Shown here: positions 1-11,854 of the stretch, in pieces
Layout of the letters: each line of letters opens with the position of its first letter
How positions within the stretch are numbered: position 1 is the stretch's first letter
Origin: Bettongia penicillata ogilbyi
Lineage: Eukaryota; Chordata; Mammalia; Diprotodontia; Potoroidae
Reading direction: 5' to 3'
Length of the DNA stretch: 64,000 nucleotides
Assembly (NCBI GenBank): GCA_023548195.1
Contig: JAJHZJ010000752.1
Coordinates: 237,501-301,500 of the forward strand
Position numbers and translations under genes: made by a program
The notes under the pieces: model-generated
Database searches by the model: none
Seen by the model: the letters and a program-made list of their open reading frames with translations, nothing else
What the model was told of the DNA's origin: nothing

Positions 1-99
1 TTTCTTGCTCTACAAGTATCCATCCTCACACAAAAGCATTTTTTAAACAGGTCAGAGCATATCTCTTTTGTCTCTTCTATTTCAACTTGAAAGATGACA
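1..99. other. unassigned AT-rich DNA at left edge
   Basis: No family or gene is recognised here. The L2 copy that follows may extend into it, but similarity to the consensus I remember starts only near base 100. Confidence 0.3.
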
Positions 100-800
100 T
101 CACTACTTCACTGGATGTCCCATAGGCTTTTCAAATTCATTATATGCAAAACTGAACTCATTTAATAACTCTCAAAACCAAAGTTTTTCCTAAATTTCTC
201 TATTTTTCTTAAGAGTATGACCATTCTTTTAGTCACCTAGTTTTACAACCTATATATTGTCTTTGACTTTTTACTATTCACCTCTCCCCAACACCATCTT
301 CATACTCAATACCCGTTATTTTTTTTGACTTTTCCATCTCTTAGAAGTCTCCAGCTCTCAACTCCCTCAACCAACACCTCAGTTCAAGCCCTCATCATCT
401 CTCACATCTATTGTTGAAATAATCTGCACATTGCATCTTTGTTTTTCCTTTTAGTCCACTTCAATATCATCCTCTCAGCTGCTAATAGGACTTTCCAAAT
501 ACTTACGTCTGACCTTGTCACTCCTCTACTCAAATTCCAGTAACTTATTTTTACCTCCAAGACCAAATATAAAGTTGTTTAGCGTTTAACACTCTTCAAA
601 ACATAATCCCTTCCAACATTTCTTTATTTTCTCACATTTTTCCCCCTCCACTTATTCTAGTCATACTGGGTTATGTTCCCTTCCTGACAAGTAATCCTGT
701 ATTTTCTATCTCTGTGTTTTTGCAATGGCTATCCCCTATATCTGGAATATGACTCCTCCCAAAATTTCATCTTAGAATCTTAAAGTCATACCACATATAT
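100..800 (+). mobile_element. L2 LINE, 3' terminal portion, old and diverged
   Basis: Several L2 landmarks occur in the right order on the + strand: a 'gcaaaactgaactcatt' segment near 147, 'cagttcaagccctcatcatc' near 381, 'accttgtcactcctctactc' near 512, and the 'tatctggaatatgactcctc' segment near 738 that matches the 'gcctggaatgctcttcc' part of L2. Many substitutions and small indels fit an ancient copy. L2 reverse transcriptase is not encoded in this 3' part. The edges are approximate because the copy fades into AT-rich sequence on both sides. Confidence 0.75.
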
Positions 801-1190
801 GTTGAGGAAGCAGTTATAATCTTGTTACTCGGCCCTCCATAATGTTGCTAATCCCCCTAACTACCTATTTTTGCTCTTGTCAAGCATGTGATGATGTCAT
901 ACACTAGTGACACTGTAGAAAATCCGTAATTATTTGGAAAAAAAACTATAGGGTTGCTTTGAACTGCCTTTGTTGACTTGAATTACATATTTTTGGTATT
1001 TAGTCAGAAAATTATTTATGAGAAGTGAAAAACAGTGATAGTATGAGTGTAAAGCAAAAAATCAAAGGTGGGGGGAGATAGCTCATGTTTTCTCCAAATG
1101 AGACAATAATGAGTAAGTATACTTTTAGATATTTCCTTTCTTGTGTGAGTTTCGCAAGAATCTCTGGGAGAAAACTTCAAGAAATTTAGG
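801..1190. other. unassigned AT-rich DNA
   Basis: I see no gene or clear repeat. The first 100 bases could still be degraded L2 3' UTR. Confidence 0.3.
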
Positions 1191-1194
1191 AAAG

Positions 1195-1440
1195 AAAGAA
1201 ACTAGCATGTACTAAATACTTGCTAAATGGTAGGCACTTTACAAACGTTGTCTCTTTTGCTCTTTACAACAACACTAGGGGAAATTATGTTATCATATTC
1301 ATTTTACAGATAAGTAATGTGAGGCAAAGGTAAAGTGACTTAGAGTCACATGGTTCGGAAGTGCCTGAGGCAATATTTGAACTCAGACCTTCTGGCTCCA
1401 CATCCACCACTATGCCCACTTTATCTCCTAGATGCCTCAA
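1195..1440 (-). mobile_element. MIR/CORE-type SINE, antisense
   Basis: Reading left to right it shows the antisense MIR order: 'ctaaatggtaggcactttac' near 1225, 'cattttacagataagtaatg' near 1300, 'aaagtgacttagagtcacat' near 1331, 'atatttgaactcagaccttc' near 1372, and a final 'ctcctagatgcctc' tail near 1425. The 'tttgaactcaga..' plus 'ccacctagctgcctc'-like end is the marsupial MIR pattern. It is non-coding and Pol III-derived. Confidence 0.8.
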
Positions 1441-1500
1441 GGCATATATAATTTTTTTGTCAAAAGTATTTATATCATTCTATAATCATAGTGATGGCCT

Positions 1501-1538
1501 TCTCCCTGTCTGTCTGTCTCTCTCTTTCTCTCTCTTTT

Positions 1539-1607
<69 letters not shown>

Positions 1608-1660
1608 TTTGCTCCCTCTCTCTCCCCCTCTCTCTCCCTCTCTTTCCCCCTCTCTCTCCA
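1501..1660. repeat. (TC)n microsatellite and polypyrimidine tract
   Basis: An uninterrupted TC core runs about 1541-1597, flanked by interrupted TCTT and CCCTC runs. The long serine/leucine and arginine/glutamate reading frames across it are artefacts of the dinucleotide repeat. Confidence 0.97.
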
Positions 1661-2840
1661 AATTACCTTTCAAACACTTAAAATAAGTATTTTACATATG
1701 TTTTCTATATAATTTTATGCTTATATGTTGTTTCATCCAAGAAAAGGTAACATTTATGTGGATAAGAACTATTTCATTTTTCTCTTTGAATAGCACTGTG
1801 CATGGGTCATTGTAGTACTTGTTGATTGATTTATTGAACGACATGAGAAAATTCATTAGCTCAAGAGAGGAAATCACATAGAAAGCTTTTATGTGCTTAC
1901 ACATACATGGTATATTAATAGCAATTTTTATATTAAAAAACAAAAGACAGTATTGTATAATAATAACAAAATTGAATTTAGGTCAGAAGATGTGATCTGT
2001 ATGTGACTTATTAATTTTCTTTTTTCTAGTTACTATCCAGGAGATCTGTTTCTTCAAAAGTAAAATATAGGAGGGAGGTATATTAAATGCGATTAAATTT
2101 GGAGTAATTTCCTTTCAATCTTTAATATTCTACGATCCTATTGATAAGATAGAGGTTCATTGTGTAAGAAATCAGTAACTCCAAGAAAAATGCAGTTTAA
2201 TGGTTTTACAATTCTCAAGCTTGAAAAGGAGATAAGAGGAGTAGAGAAAATTGATACTTTAATAACTGTTTTCAATCGGGTTGAGCACAAATCAATAGCT
2301 ATGAATGTCCAGTATTTCACATATAATATGAGTATAAAGAAGATTAAGAATGTTTTGATGAAGATTTTCAATTCGTACTTTTCTTGGGAATGATGCTAGT
2401 GCAATACAGATATTTATTAGAAAACATATTGCAGAGTTAAAATTTACTATTGTAGAAATTGCATTCATAAAAAAAGATTTGAAATCTACTGTTACAATTG
2501 CTGAAAATACATATGTGTACATGCATGCATATTTTCCCTGTCATTTTTATAGTCCTTGAATCCATCCCTCCTCTCCCCCCTGTTCTTTCATTTTCTCTAT
2601 TTCTTCTCAGTGATAAAAAATGCTTCTTTGCCAATATTTCTTCCTTATACTACAAATAAAAAGGGTTTTTTTTTTCATTGATGGTATCTGTATTATTCAC
2701 AAACACAGAATTACCAGAAGAATAATTTCCATTGGTTAGTGGTTATATGCTTTGTGAGGTCATTCTAGTTGGGTGGTTTAGGATGAGCAGAAAAAGCATG
2801 TGTTCTCTACCATAGGAACTACGGCCATGAGAAACATGTT
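1661..2840. other. unassigned AT-rich DNA
   Basis: No gene or repeat family is recognised. Open frames here are short, overlap on both strands and show no coding bias. Confidence 0.35.
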
Positions 2841-2844
2841 TATC

Positions 2845-2895
2845 AAATTATAGAACTTAAACCTGGAAAGAACCTTAGAGATCTTACAGGATGTT
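2845..2895 (-). mobile_element. possible MIR/THER-type SINE end
   Basis: The string 'acctggaaagaaccttagag' at 2862 resembles the 'gagctggaagggaccttagagatcatc' end of MIR/THER-type SINEs. Only about 50 bases match, so this is tentative. Confidence 0.35.
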
Positions 2896-5435
2896 TACTC
2901 TAGAACTCAGAAAGGGGTTCTGTACTTTGTCTTTGAGTTGTTAATTATCATGTTGCCTGTTCTCTGACATGTTACAAGGTGAAAACCTTAGCATGTGTAA
3001 GCTCACTTGTTTACAGACTAAGAGGAGAACAGTGGCTTTCCTGACTATGATGGCATAATCAATGCAGGGGGTGAATCAATAAGGACTTCACTTAGTGGAA
3101 AACACCAACACCATTAAAGCTTTGAGTACATCATTACGGAAGACCTTCATTGCCCAGACACAACTAATATCTTGTCTCATAATCTAGTATTGATTCCATT
3201 TTGATTCACTCATATCCTCTTACATTTTTTTTTTTTATTTTCCTGCTGGTTCTTTGGAATTTCTTTCTCAAAAGAAAAAGTCTAACAACTTTCTCTCAAT
3301 GCAAAGTCTGACAGTAAGACTGGAGGAAAAAAAGAAAAACAAATACAAAACAAAGCAAACAAACAAACAAAAAAAAACAAAATCTTGAAACTTAAAACTC
3401 GTTCTTGACTGACAATATCTGTTGAAGTCCCTGCCATGTATCAAGATTCAGATGATCTTGATAGGACAAGGACTTCCCCCACTCCCCTTTTCAAAATTGT
3501 GTCCTTTGGTAATGCTTCCACCATTTTCATATAGTTGCAAACTCCACCACTGGAGGAAATTTTAGCAGCTAAATGGGAAAGCAGTCACCTATTGTCTTCA
3601 TTGAAAAGGTATAAGGCTAAAATAAAACTACTACTACTATTACTCCTAATACTACTACCACTTATACTACTACTGAAAATATTCCATTCTTCCTAAGGCC
3701 ATTCCCTAGGACTTTCAACTTAATCACTCCTATTCATAAGCAATCAAACTCACTGACTTAGAATTTTTTTTATAAAATCAATGAAATTGAATTTTGCCTA
3801 TTCTTTCTTTCTTCTTCCTCTATTATTACCTTTTTCTTCTTTCTCTACTTTTTTTAAATTTATAGTGCTTTGCTTTAGTACTTTCCCTCTACTATTTTCT
3901 TCTTATATTCATTTATTTTCTTTCTTTTCCCATATTTTGATACTTTTCTTTTCCCCTTTCCTTTTTTCCTTGTTTTAACGTCATTGTTTTATTTTAGCCT
4001 TATACCTTTCCAATTAACTTCTTCTATTATATTTAAATTAGACTTAAAAGGTTTACCTTCTTCCTTCACCCAGTACCATTAAGCACACACATCCCTTTCT
4101 CCCAATCACTTCTCTAATGAGAAGTAGTCCCTCTTACCTCAAGTTACAGTGGGTCACATTAGATTTTATATAGAGAAAAATATATTTGGATAAGTGGAAT
4201 TATGAAGAAAACTCTGCACTAACTCATAGTGAATAGCACAAGTAATTTCAATCCTATGTATAAATTGACCAGATTTGCATAGGTAGGATCTCTTTCCCTT
4301 AATTCAAATGAATAATTTCGTTGGTGCTATGCCTTGTCATTGAATACACCTAAAAATAATTTCCTCTAGTCTCAAGCTAATAAGACTACTCACAGAAGGT
4401 TGAGATCCTGTTAAACAAGGCCCTCACAACTGTGACAACAACCAATTGACAATATATTACAAACACTGCCATGATTGACAAATGAAGCTGTGTGTAGTGC
4501 CTAATGACTAACAAGTGAGGACAGAATTAAAGTGCTGAATAAATTCTAGAGACAGCTAATCATTACATTAAAGACTTTCTATAAGTTATTTTATTCATAG
4601 GACTAATGGTTCCCTTCTGTTACACTGAATTAGTGCTGAAAATGAAAAGAAAATATACCTACCACTTTGATTTAAGATCTACTTAGGTTTACTGTCAATA
4701 CTGGGAATGAATAAAATGATCAGATGTGAAAATGTATCTAGGGAAACACTTAGCATAACCATTTTATAAGAGGATTTTACTTTCATTTGGAAGTAATTTT
4801 AAGGGAAAAATATGATTCACTCTGAATGGATTCCTATGAATTGAAAATATCCTTAAAACGATCTAGCTTAAAGTTGAGATATATACCATAAAATATGTCT
4901 CTAGATATGTACCATAACATCTTTCTCTAGATACTTGTTTCAGTAGCATCACAATCTCATTTTTCATAACTTTACTGTGTTTAAATATGATTACACTAAA
5001 TGTTATTTGTATGTCCAAATGTTTCCATGACAGAGTCCAAATTTTATCTCCCAAAATCCTTTGAAATCCTTTTTGAATCTTTACAAAATCAGGGGAAAAC
5101 TTGCCAGTTTCCATTGGTTTCACTAATACATTATTCACAACTACTTTCCTTCCTCTCTCATTTTCCTATATGTCTGTCAATGGTTCAAATGATTCTATGA
5201 CTCCACTCTAACACAGATTTGCCAAAAGAAAAAAAAATAACCAGATAACTTGTTGCTCTTAAATTTTTTCTTTTCTTAGGGTGGTTGTGGGGGAAGAACA
5301 CACTTTGAACACTTTTCTGTCCACCAAAATGTCAGTTTCTTGATATTAAAACTTCTATTACTTGACTAAGATAACTATACTCCAGAATATCAGGCAAATA
5401 CTGACCAGGGAAAGGAAATAGGAAACCCTAACACC
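2896..5435. other. unassigned AT-rich DNA with minor low-complexity runs
   Basis: It contains an A-rich (CAAA)-like run near 3340-3380, an (ACT)n-like run at 3627-3676 and pyrimidine-rich stretches near 3800-3980. I recognise no gene or LINE/SINE. Confidence 0.4.
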
Positions 5436-5439
5436 GAAA

Positions 5440-7310
5440 AGTTTTCTAAAAAGACATAAAGACTACAAATAGGGATCATTTGGATGCATTTCCAATAAAA
5501 TGGAAGGGTGACTGAAACAAGGATGTCTTTTAGCATCATTACTCTTCAATATGGTACTAGAAATCTTAGCTTTAGCCATAAGAGAAGGAAAAGAAACTGA
5601 AGAAATTAGAATAAGCAAAGAAAAAACTAAGTTATCACTTTTGGAGAAATTATGATAATTTATTTAGAGAATCAAGTAAATAAAAACTTCTGAAATAATA
5701 AACAACTTTAGTAAAATTCAGATTATAAAATAAACCCACACAAGTCATTAGCTTTTCTACATATTACCAACAAAACCCAACAGCATGGAATAGAAAGAGG
5801 ATTTTCATTTAAAGTTATTGAAGACATTATAAAGCATTTGGAAGACTACCTGCTGAAAGAAACTCAGGAACTAGATGAATACAATACAAAACACTTTACA
5901 CACAAATAAAGTTAGATCTAAAAAACTGAGGGAAAAAAACATCAATTGCTCATGGGTAGACTGAGCTAATATAAAGAAAATAACAATTCTATGCAAATTA
6001 ATTTACTTATACAGTGCTATACCAATCAAACTACCAAATAAGTATTTAATAGACCTGGAAAAAGAATAACAAAAATTCAACTGGAAGAACAAAAATTTCA
6101 GCATATCAAGGAAATTAATCAAAAGAAAAGCCATGGAAGGTAGTCTTGCCATACCAGATCTTAAATTGTATTATAAAAGAACACTCATCAAAACTGCTTG
6201 GTACAGGATAAGAAATAGAGGGATTTATCAGTGGTATAGTTTGGGTAAACAAAGCACAGAAGTGACCTGCTGTTTGAAACCCAAAGGAACCATATTCTGG
6301 GATAAGAATTCACTATTTGACAAAACCTGCTGGGAAAACTGGAAAATAATATGCCAGAAACTAGGCATAAGGCAATATCTTACACTATACACCAAAATAA
6401 AGTAAAAATGGGTATAAGATTTAGATATAAAGGCTGATACTATATACAAATTATGGGAGAAAAGAGTAGTTTACCAGTCAGATTTGTGGAGAATGGAGGA
6501 ATTTATGACCAACAACAGACAGAGAACATTATGAAATGCAAATTGAAAAGTTTTTGCACAAAGCCAATGCAACCAAGATTAGAAGAGGAACAGAAAATTG
6601 TAACATACATACAACCAGTCTCTCTGATAAAGGTCTCATTTCTAAAATATATAGGGGAATAAGCAAAATTTATAGGAATGCAAGTCATTCTCTAAATGAG
6701 AAATGCTCAAAGGATATGAATAGTCTCTTTTCAGAGAGAGAAATTAGTGCTATCTATAGTCATATAAAAATGCTCTAAATCACATTGATTAGAAAAAAAA
6801 CAAATCAAAACAACTCTGAGGTACCACATCACACCTATTTGACCAGCTAACATGGAAAAAGGAGAAAATGATAACTGTTGAAGGTGGGGGAAAGTTGGAA
6901 CACTAATGCATTGTTGGTGGAGTTGTCAACTGATCCAACCATTCTGGAGAGTAATTTGGAAATATGCCTGAGGGGTTATAAAATATGCATCCCCTTTGGT
7001 CCAGGAGTACTACTTCTAAGTCTGTATCTCAAAGGGATCATATAAAAATGAGAAAAGTACTCACATGTACAAAATTATTTATAGCAGCATTTTTGTGTGT
7101 GTGGTGGCCAAGAACTGGAAATTGAAGGGATGCCCATCAACTGGGGAACGGCTGAATAAATTGTGATACATCAATGTAATGAAATACTATTGTGTTATAA
7201 GAAATGATGAATAGGGAGGACTTCAGAAAAACCTGAAAAAAACCTGAAAAACTTATATGAACTAAGGCTGAGTGAAATGAGCAAAATTATGGGAACATTG
7301 TGCACAGCAA
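5440..7310 (+). pseudogene. L1 ORF2 remnant (RT core to C-terminus)
   Basis: This would have encoded the back half of the L1 ORF2 protein, which makes cDNA at the nicked target. It is not functional: frame breaks are scattered throughout, and the catalytic FADD segment expected near 5640 reads as a sequence without the paired aspartates. The longest recognisable block (6133-6405) contains LAIPDLKLYYK and the W-rich WYRIRNR stretch typical of the region after RT. The cysteine-rich C-terminal region is traceable to about 7300. Confidence 0.85.
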
Positions 7311-7780
7311 TAATCACAACGTGTGTTTTCTGACTTTGATAGACTTCTTCCTTTTTTGCAATGCAAACACCTAAACCAGTTCCAAAGGACTCATAATGGA
7401 AAATAGTGTCCACATCCTGAGAAAGAGCTATGGAGTCTGAACATAGAGGAAAGCAAACTTTTTTGTTTTTTTATTTTGTTTGTTGGTTTTTTTCATTTTT
7501 CCTCCTATTTTTTCTAGTTCTGCTATACAACATGAGTAATGTGAAAATATGTTTAAAGTTTAATCAAAGTAACTTAATTAAATTAAAAATATGTTTTATT
7601 AACATTAAATTAAAAGTATTTATTTTATTTAAAAGTTTAATTTAATAAAATATATTTAAATATGTAGAGTCTATATCAATTTGCATGCCACCTTGGTGAA
7701 GTGGCTGGATAGGGAGAGGAAGAAAAACTTATGGAAGTGAATGTTAAAAGCTAAAAATAAATATATTGACTTAAAAAATG
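5440..7780 (+). mobile_element. L1, 5'-truncated (ORF2 C-terminal half plus 3' UTR)
   Basis: The + strand follows the marsupial L1 ORF2 from the reverse-transcriptase core through the C-terminal domain to the 3' UTR. Landmarks are 'actgaaacaaggatgtcttt' near 5511 (the KQGCP motif of RT), 'ggaagaacaaaaatttcagc' near 6083, 'gatgcccatcaactggggaa' near 7128 and 'catgagtaatgtgaaaatat' near 7531. It ends in the purine-rich 3' UTR and an A-rich tail near 7765-7780. It is 5'-truncated in the usual L1 way. Confidence 0.9.
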
Positions 7781-9080
7781 ACACAAGACTACAGAGGAAT
7801 AAAATTATGCCATCCCTACTCCCTAGTTCCCTAATCCATGTCCTTACAAACATATCTTTCCTTCTCTTGGAATGTATAAATTCTTTAATGAGGCTTTTAA
7901 ATTTGTCTCTGTAAGTAATTTATAAAAAATTTGTGTCAATTTAGATATTATAGTTATATGTAATGTCTTTATTTATAGGTTTAAGTAAGCAGATTATTCC
8001 AATCTGTTTACTTATGAGACATAGAAGATAAGAAGGATATTGATACACATATACAAACTTGATTACATACCTGGGCAAACTTGGCAACAAGCAGTTGATA
8101 AGTTTTGAGTTAAAATCTTGCCAGTAAAATTGCTACTGGAATCAAGTCAAACTCCCATGCTATGGCTTTTGGCAAGGAATTTAGGAAAATTCAAGCTATC
8201 AATGTCCTTTTGATAGTTCAATTAAACATATTGCCTTTCTTAGCCAGAATTTTTTTATTTATTTTATTTATAGATAGAAGTTCTTTTTTCCAAGGCTACA
8301 TCCTGTTTTCTGAATACCAGATCTTAGTAATAATTTAAGAACCATATAAATGTTTAAATTTATGAAAAAATTATTGACCATTATCCTTCCAGTAAGATGA
8401 TATATGAAAAGAATAAAATTTCTCTGTGATTGTAATGACAGTGAATAAACAATAAAGGTTAACATATTTCATTTCACTAAGGATGTTTAATAGTGATGTT
8501 TCTGATGGTAGGAACAGAGATGGGTAAGTCAGTCTGTAGGAGAGGCAGGCTTCAAAGATCTTAAGGTCTTCTTTGATCTTTATATATGTTGGCTCTCATT
8601 ATTTGGCCCTGGTATCTCAGTATTCTAATATCTCCCTTCTTTCAGTAGCTCAGATTCTACAACTTCTCATTCCCAGATATATTAGCTCCATTTGAAAAAG
8701 TCAAATTGTCTTTTTTTTTTCCTTTTCTCTTTTGTGTTTATGAAAAGCTTCTAATTCTCATGCCCTACAAACATTCCTGTGGAGCAAATTCAGTGAATTT
8801 CTTCTCTGCCCACTGGGAAAAATGCTTTAAAAAATGATTTGGGATTATATCCCTTGCATGTTTATGGTATAAATTATCTATCTTGCTTTTATCTACCCAC
8901 TTGCAGTTCAGTGTGTCTCATATTGTCTCAAAGACATGCTAATTTTAATATGAAAATGCAGTATTTATCAATACATGTTTCTTACAGAAAACTATATTAT
9001 GTAGAACCATGGATGTATAGATATAATTTGAGAAGTCCTTACTTTAAAAAAAAATAGATCACAGAAATATCAGTATATTA
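7781..9080. other. unassigned AT-rich DNA
   Basis: I recognise no gene or repeat. The sequence has the base composition of old intergenic DNA. Confidence 0.35.
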
Positions 9081-9084
9081 ATTT

Positions 9085-9215
9085 ATCTAGTTGGCATAGT
9101 GGATAGAACACAAGACTTGGAGTCAGTAAGACTGAGTTCAAATTCTACCTAAGACATTTATCTATATGACCGTTAGAAAAATCATTTAATCCATCTGAAA
9201 CTCAATTTCTTTATG
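9085..9215 (+). mobile_element. MIR-like SINE, marsupial type
   Basis: Reads in the sense direction: 'agttggcatagtggatagaa' near 9090, 'cttggagtcagtaagactga' near 9116, 'gagttcaaattctacctaag' near 9134, then the 'tgaccgttagaaaaatcatt' segment and 'aactcaatttctttatgtgg'. This is the 'ggtggcgcagtggatagagc...gagttcaaat' head of marsupial MIR-like SINEs. A short 3' part is missing. Confidence 0.8.
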
Positions 9216-9670
9216 TGGAAAAATCTCTAAATATATGATACATGATCCTCTTATCTATTTGCTTCCAGTTTCTATGGACAAAGTAATGGGAACTGGGAGA
9301 AAAAATTGAGCTGGATGATAAGAAAACAATGTTTATTATTCCATTGATTACATGATTACAAACATCAGTAGTTGATTCCGAGGAGGAAAAATTTTGTGAA
9401 ACTTTGTGAAATTGAACAAAATTTGAAAAGGAAAAGGACAAGGTCCAGATGCCAATAAGATGTTACTTCTCAATTAAAAGTACAGAAGGGTCAAAGAATT
9501 AAGGAAAATGCAAAAAAGGATACAGAAGGATTAGAGGGTGAATCTATGAAAGAATACTAAAGGAAGAGAAGATTGTTGACAAGTACATCAAGGATGGAAG
9601 GAAACAAACACTTCTTAAACAGTATGTGCTAAGGTAAGTGGAAGAGGAAAAAAAGGCCCATATGATGCAC
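9216..9670. other. unassigned AT-rich DNA
   Basis: No recognisable feature. Confidence 0.3.
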
Positions 9671-9674
9671 TTTT

Positions 9675-10040
9675 CCATTGTTGTTTCTCCTTCATTTTTG
9701 AAGTGTACCAATGACATCATTGGGTGATGTCTTTATCATTTGTGAATTGAATTTAAGGTAGGCAGAGTTGCACAAAGTTGTCAGGTTTACTCTCTCTTCC
9801 AGAGTCATTGAAGTCGAGTGGCAAGACAAAAGTTAAGATGACTGGCAATGACACTGTATGTAATGCGTGACTTAGACAATCTGGATGTCTAAGCACTTCA
9901 CAACGTACTTAGTACACTGTACAGAGTACTTAAACTCTAAGTACTTTACAATGCCTGATTCAACTGCTTTTATTGTTATTGGAACAAATTTTTCTCATCC
10001 ACCTACTTCACCAGAGGAAGTCTTCACATGCTTGAGGTAA
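9675..10040 (-). mobile_element. RTE-tailed SINE (MAR1-like), antisense
   Basis: The left end 'ttgttgtttctccttcattt' is the reverse complement of the RTE-type tail 'tcgaagacgaaggacaacaac', followed by 'accaatgacatcattgggtg' and the body 'tttcatt...tccagagtcattgaag'. The same order occurs antisense at 20.8 kb and 53.3 kb and in sense at 47.1 kb. Sequence up to about 10240, including 'aagtcttcacatgcttgagg', may be a longer 5' part of the same element. That extension is inference. Confidence 0.7.
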
Positions 10041-10260
10041 GCACCTCCCTAATTCAGCCATGTACATGTGACCTGATGGTTACCATCAACTTAGTTTATC
10101 ACATCTGCTGAGAGGACCCCAGTAACTGGGGTGTGGCCACTGCGCATGCTGCAGCTTCTTGGAACTACACGTAAGAACTGAATACTAACTGGACATGAAA
10201 AGTACATAAGCAGCCCTGAAAAGGGCTTGCAAAGCAATCACGTTAGAAGTGCTGGACCTC
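10041..10260. other. possible SINE or LTR extension with CpG sites
   Basis: Contains 'actgcgcatgctgcagcttc' near 10139 and 'gtacataagcagccctgaaa', richer in GC and CpG than its surroundings. It may be the 5' part of the adjacent SINE or a fragment of an LTR promoter. I cannot decide. Confidence 0.25.
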
Positions 10261-11160
10261 TTTCAACACAGATAAACCCCACTCTGCCATTAACATATGA
10301 AGAAAATTGAAACAACGTGTGAGTGAACAAATTAGCAAAACAGATAAGAGAGCCACGTGAGATTGAAAGGGAGGTTGATGACATTGTGAAGTTGCTGAGA
10401 ATAAGGAAAAGAAATTAAGTTGGTTTGTCAATTTATCAAGAGGCAGAAACTCTACTGTTCTATTTGATTTGTCCTTCGTTTCAGTTGAAGAGAATGATTC
10501 CCACATGATCCAGAGTTTGAATCATGGTCTCCTTGGAAGCAGGATTCTAAGAATCAAGATTCCAGGTCAGGAATCAGGGAAACCCTGAGAAGATAATATG
10601 CCCGATACTCTGGTGAGACTTTGGACTTGAAATTGAGATTATATTCTATAGGAAGCTGATCTATGAACCCATTCCCCTTCCCCAGCACAGAGACTGAGGT
10701 GATTGAGGAAGAAAAGGTGTAGTATTAATTCTCCCACTTGTTGAGGGAATATATTTGTATATTCATTGCTATATATTTTGAAATAAGTATTCCTTTGTAA
10801 AAGCATAAGCAAATTAACAATGAAACCACTGAAAATTTCAACCACAATAGAGAATGGGAAAATATATATAATGGGCTGCATTTGTGACTCCCCCCCCCCC
10901 CACATCGACAAATGACTGTGTCTGTTTTTCTACTATACTCCCCACTCCCTCTTGGAGAAGAGAGTAAAAGCACTGGAAAAAGTCCTAACCAAACTTGAAG
11001 TTGTTAGGGACAATAAAGGGTTCCTGAAGAAAACAAGATCCTGTAAACTTTTCAGGGGGTCAAATAGTATCTGAGGTAAGGAAAAGGTCCTTGACTTTTA
11101 TTAGGATGTTGGAAAATAGATGAGGAGGACAGAAAAGAAAGAGATAACTATACAATTAGG
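10261..11160. other. unassigned DNA with a poly(C) run
   Basis: A run of 12 C occurs at about 10891-10902. No other recognisable repeat or gene is present. Confidence 0.35.
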
Positions 11161-11560
11161 ATTTTAAAACATACTTTAAAACTCCTCCAGAGGAACAAGA
11201 TGCTGTTTATTTTGAAGAAGAAAATGCTGCTCATCCTCTCAAAAATAATGTTATAGAGCCATAGAAACTATTGGGCTAAAGGGGTTAGAGGAAGAAAAGA
11301 AGAATAGTTATTGATTCTGAGACTATTGAGGCAGCTATTTATTGATTCGATGACAATAGAGAACTTGATTATCTTGCAAGTAAAGGCATCCAAGATAAAG
11401 AGAACCTCTCAATGTATCAAAAACGATAATAACATTCTACTTATGATTATTCACATGGACACAGATAATATTTCCACAAATAACCTAACAAGTATTTCTA
11501 ATAATTTTGAGGTCTTGGACGAGAAACTGAAGACGATGGGGTAACACATTATGTTTTCCT
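11161..11560 (+). pseudogene. unidentified coding-like stretch
   Basis: One + frame is open for about 35 codons from 11169 and reads KTPPEEQDAVYFEEENAAH. After stops it continues with a stretch ending in NRELDYLASKGIQDKENLS near 11390, followed by an apparent frame change. The acidic, non-repetitive composition looks more like decayed protein-coding sequence than chance AT-rich DNA. I do not recognise the protein. It could be a processed pseudogene, part of an old transposon, or chance. Confidence 0.25.
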
Positions 11561-11850
11561 CACTGTTGTTTCTTGAAAGCAGGGAGCGAATAAAGGAAAA
11601 ATTAATTTTGTAAGTGAACTACTGTCTAAGAAAGTGGCATTGGAAAAATGAGATTTTGATTTTAGGACAACTTAAAATATAGGGATAAAATATTCTTGGC
11701 AAAAGAGTATATTTTAGCAAAATGTGGCAACAATGTATTTGATAAATACATTGCGAATCTACTCAAAAGAACCTTTAACTAAAAAACGATAGGGAAAATT
11801 CCACCTATGGATCACCTACAAATTAGGTACCATAGAGAGTAGTTGCACAA
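11561..11850. other. unassigned DNA
   Basis: Nothing recognisable. Confidence 0.3.
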
Positions 11851-11854
11851 AAGA

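Noticed and set aside
1361..1712. Long Ser/Leu and Arg/Glu reading frames
   Set aside because: They lie over the (TC)n tract and exist only because the dinucleotide repeat has no stops.
10041..10260. Solo LTR with promoter ('gtacataagcagccc')
   Set aside because: No TG...CA ends, polyadenylation signal or flanking duplication could be found. It may be the 5' part of the adjacent SINE.
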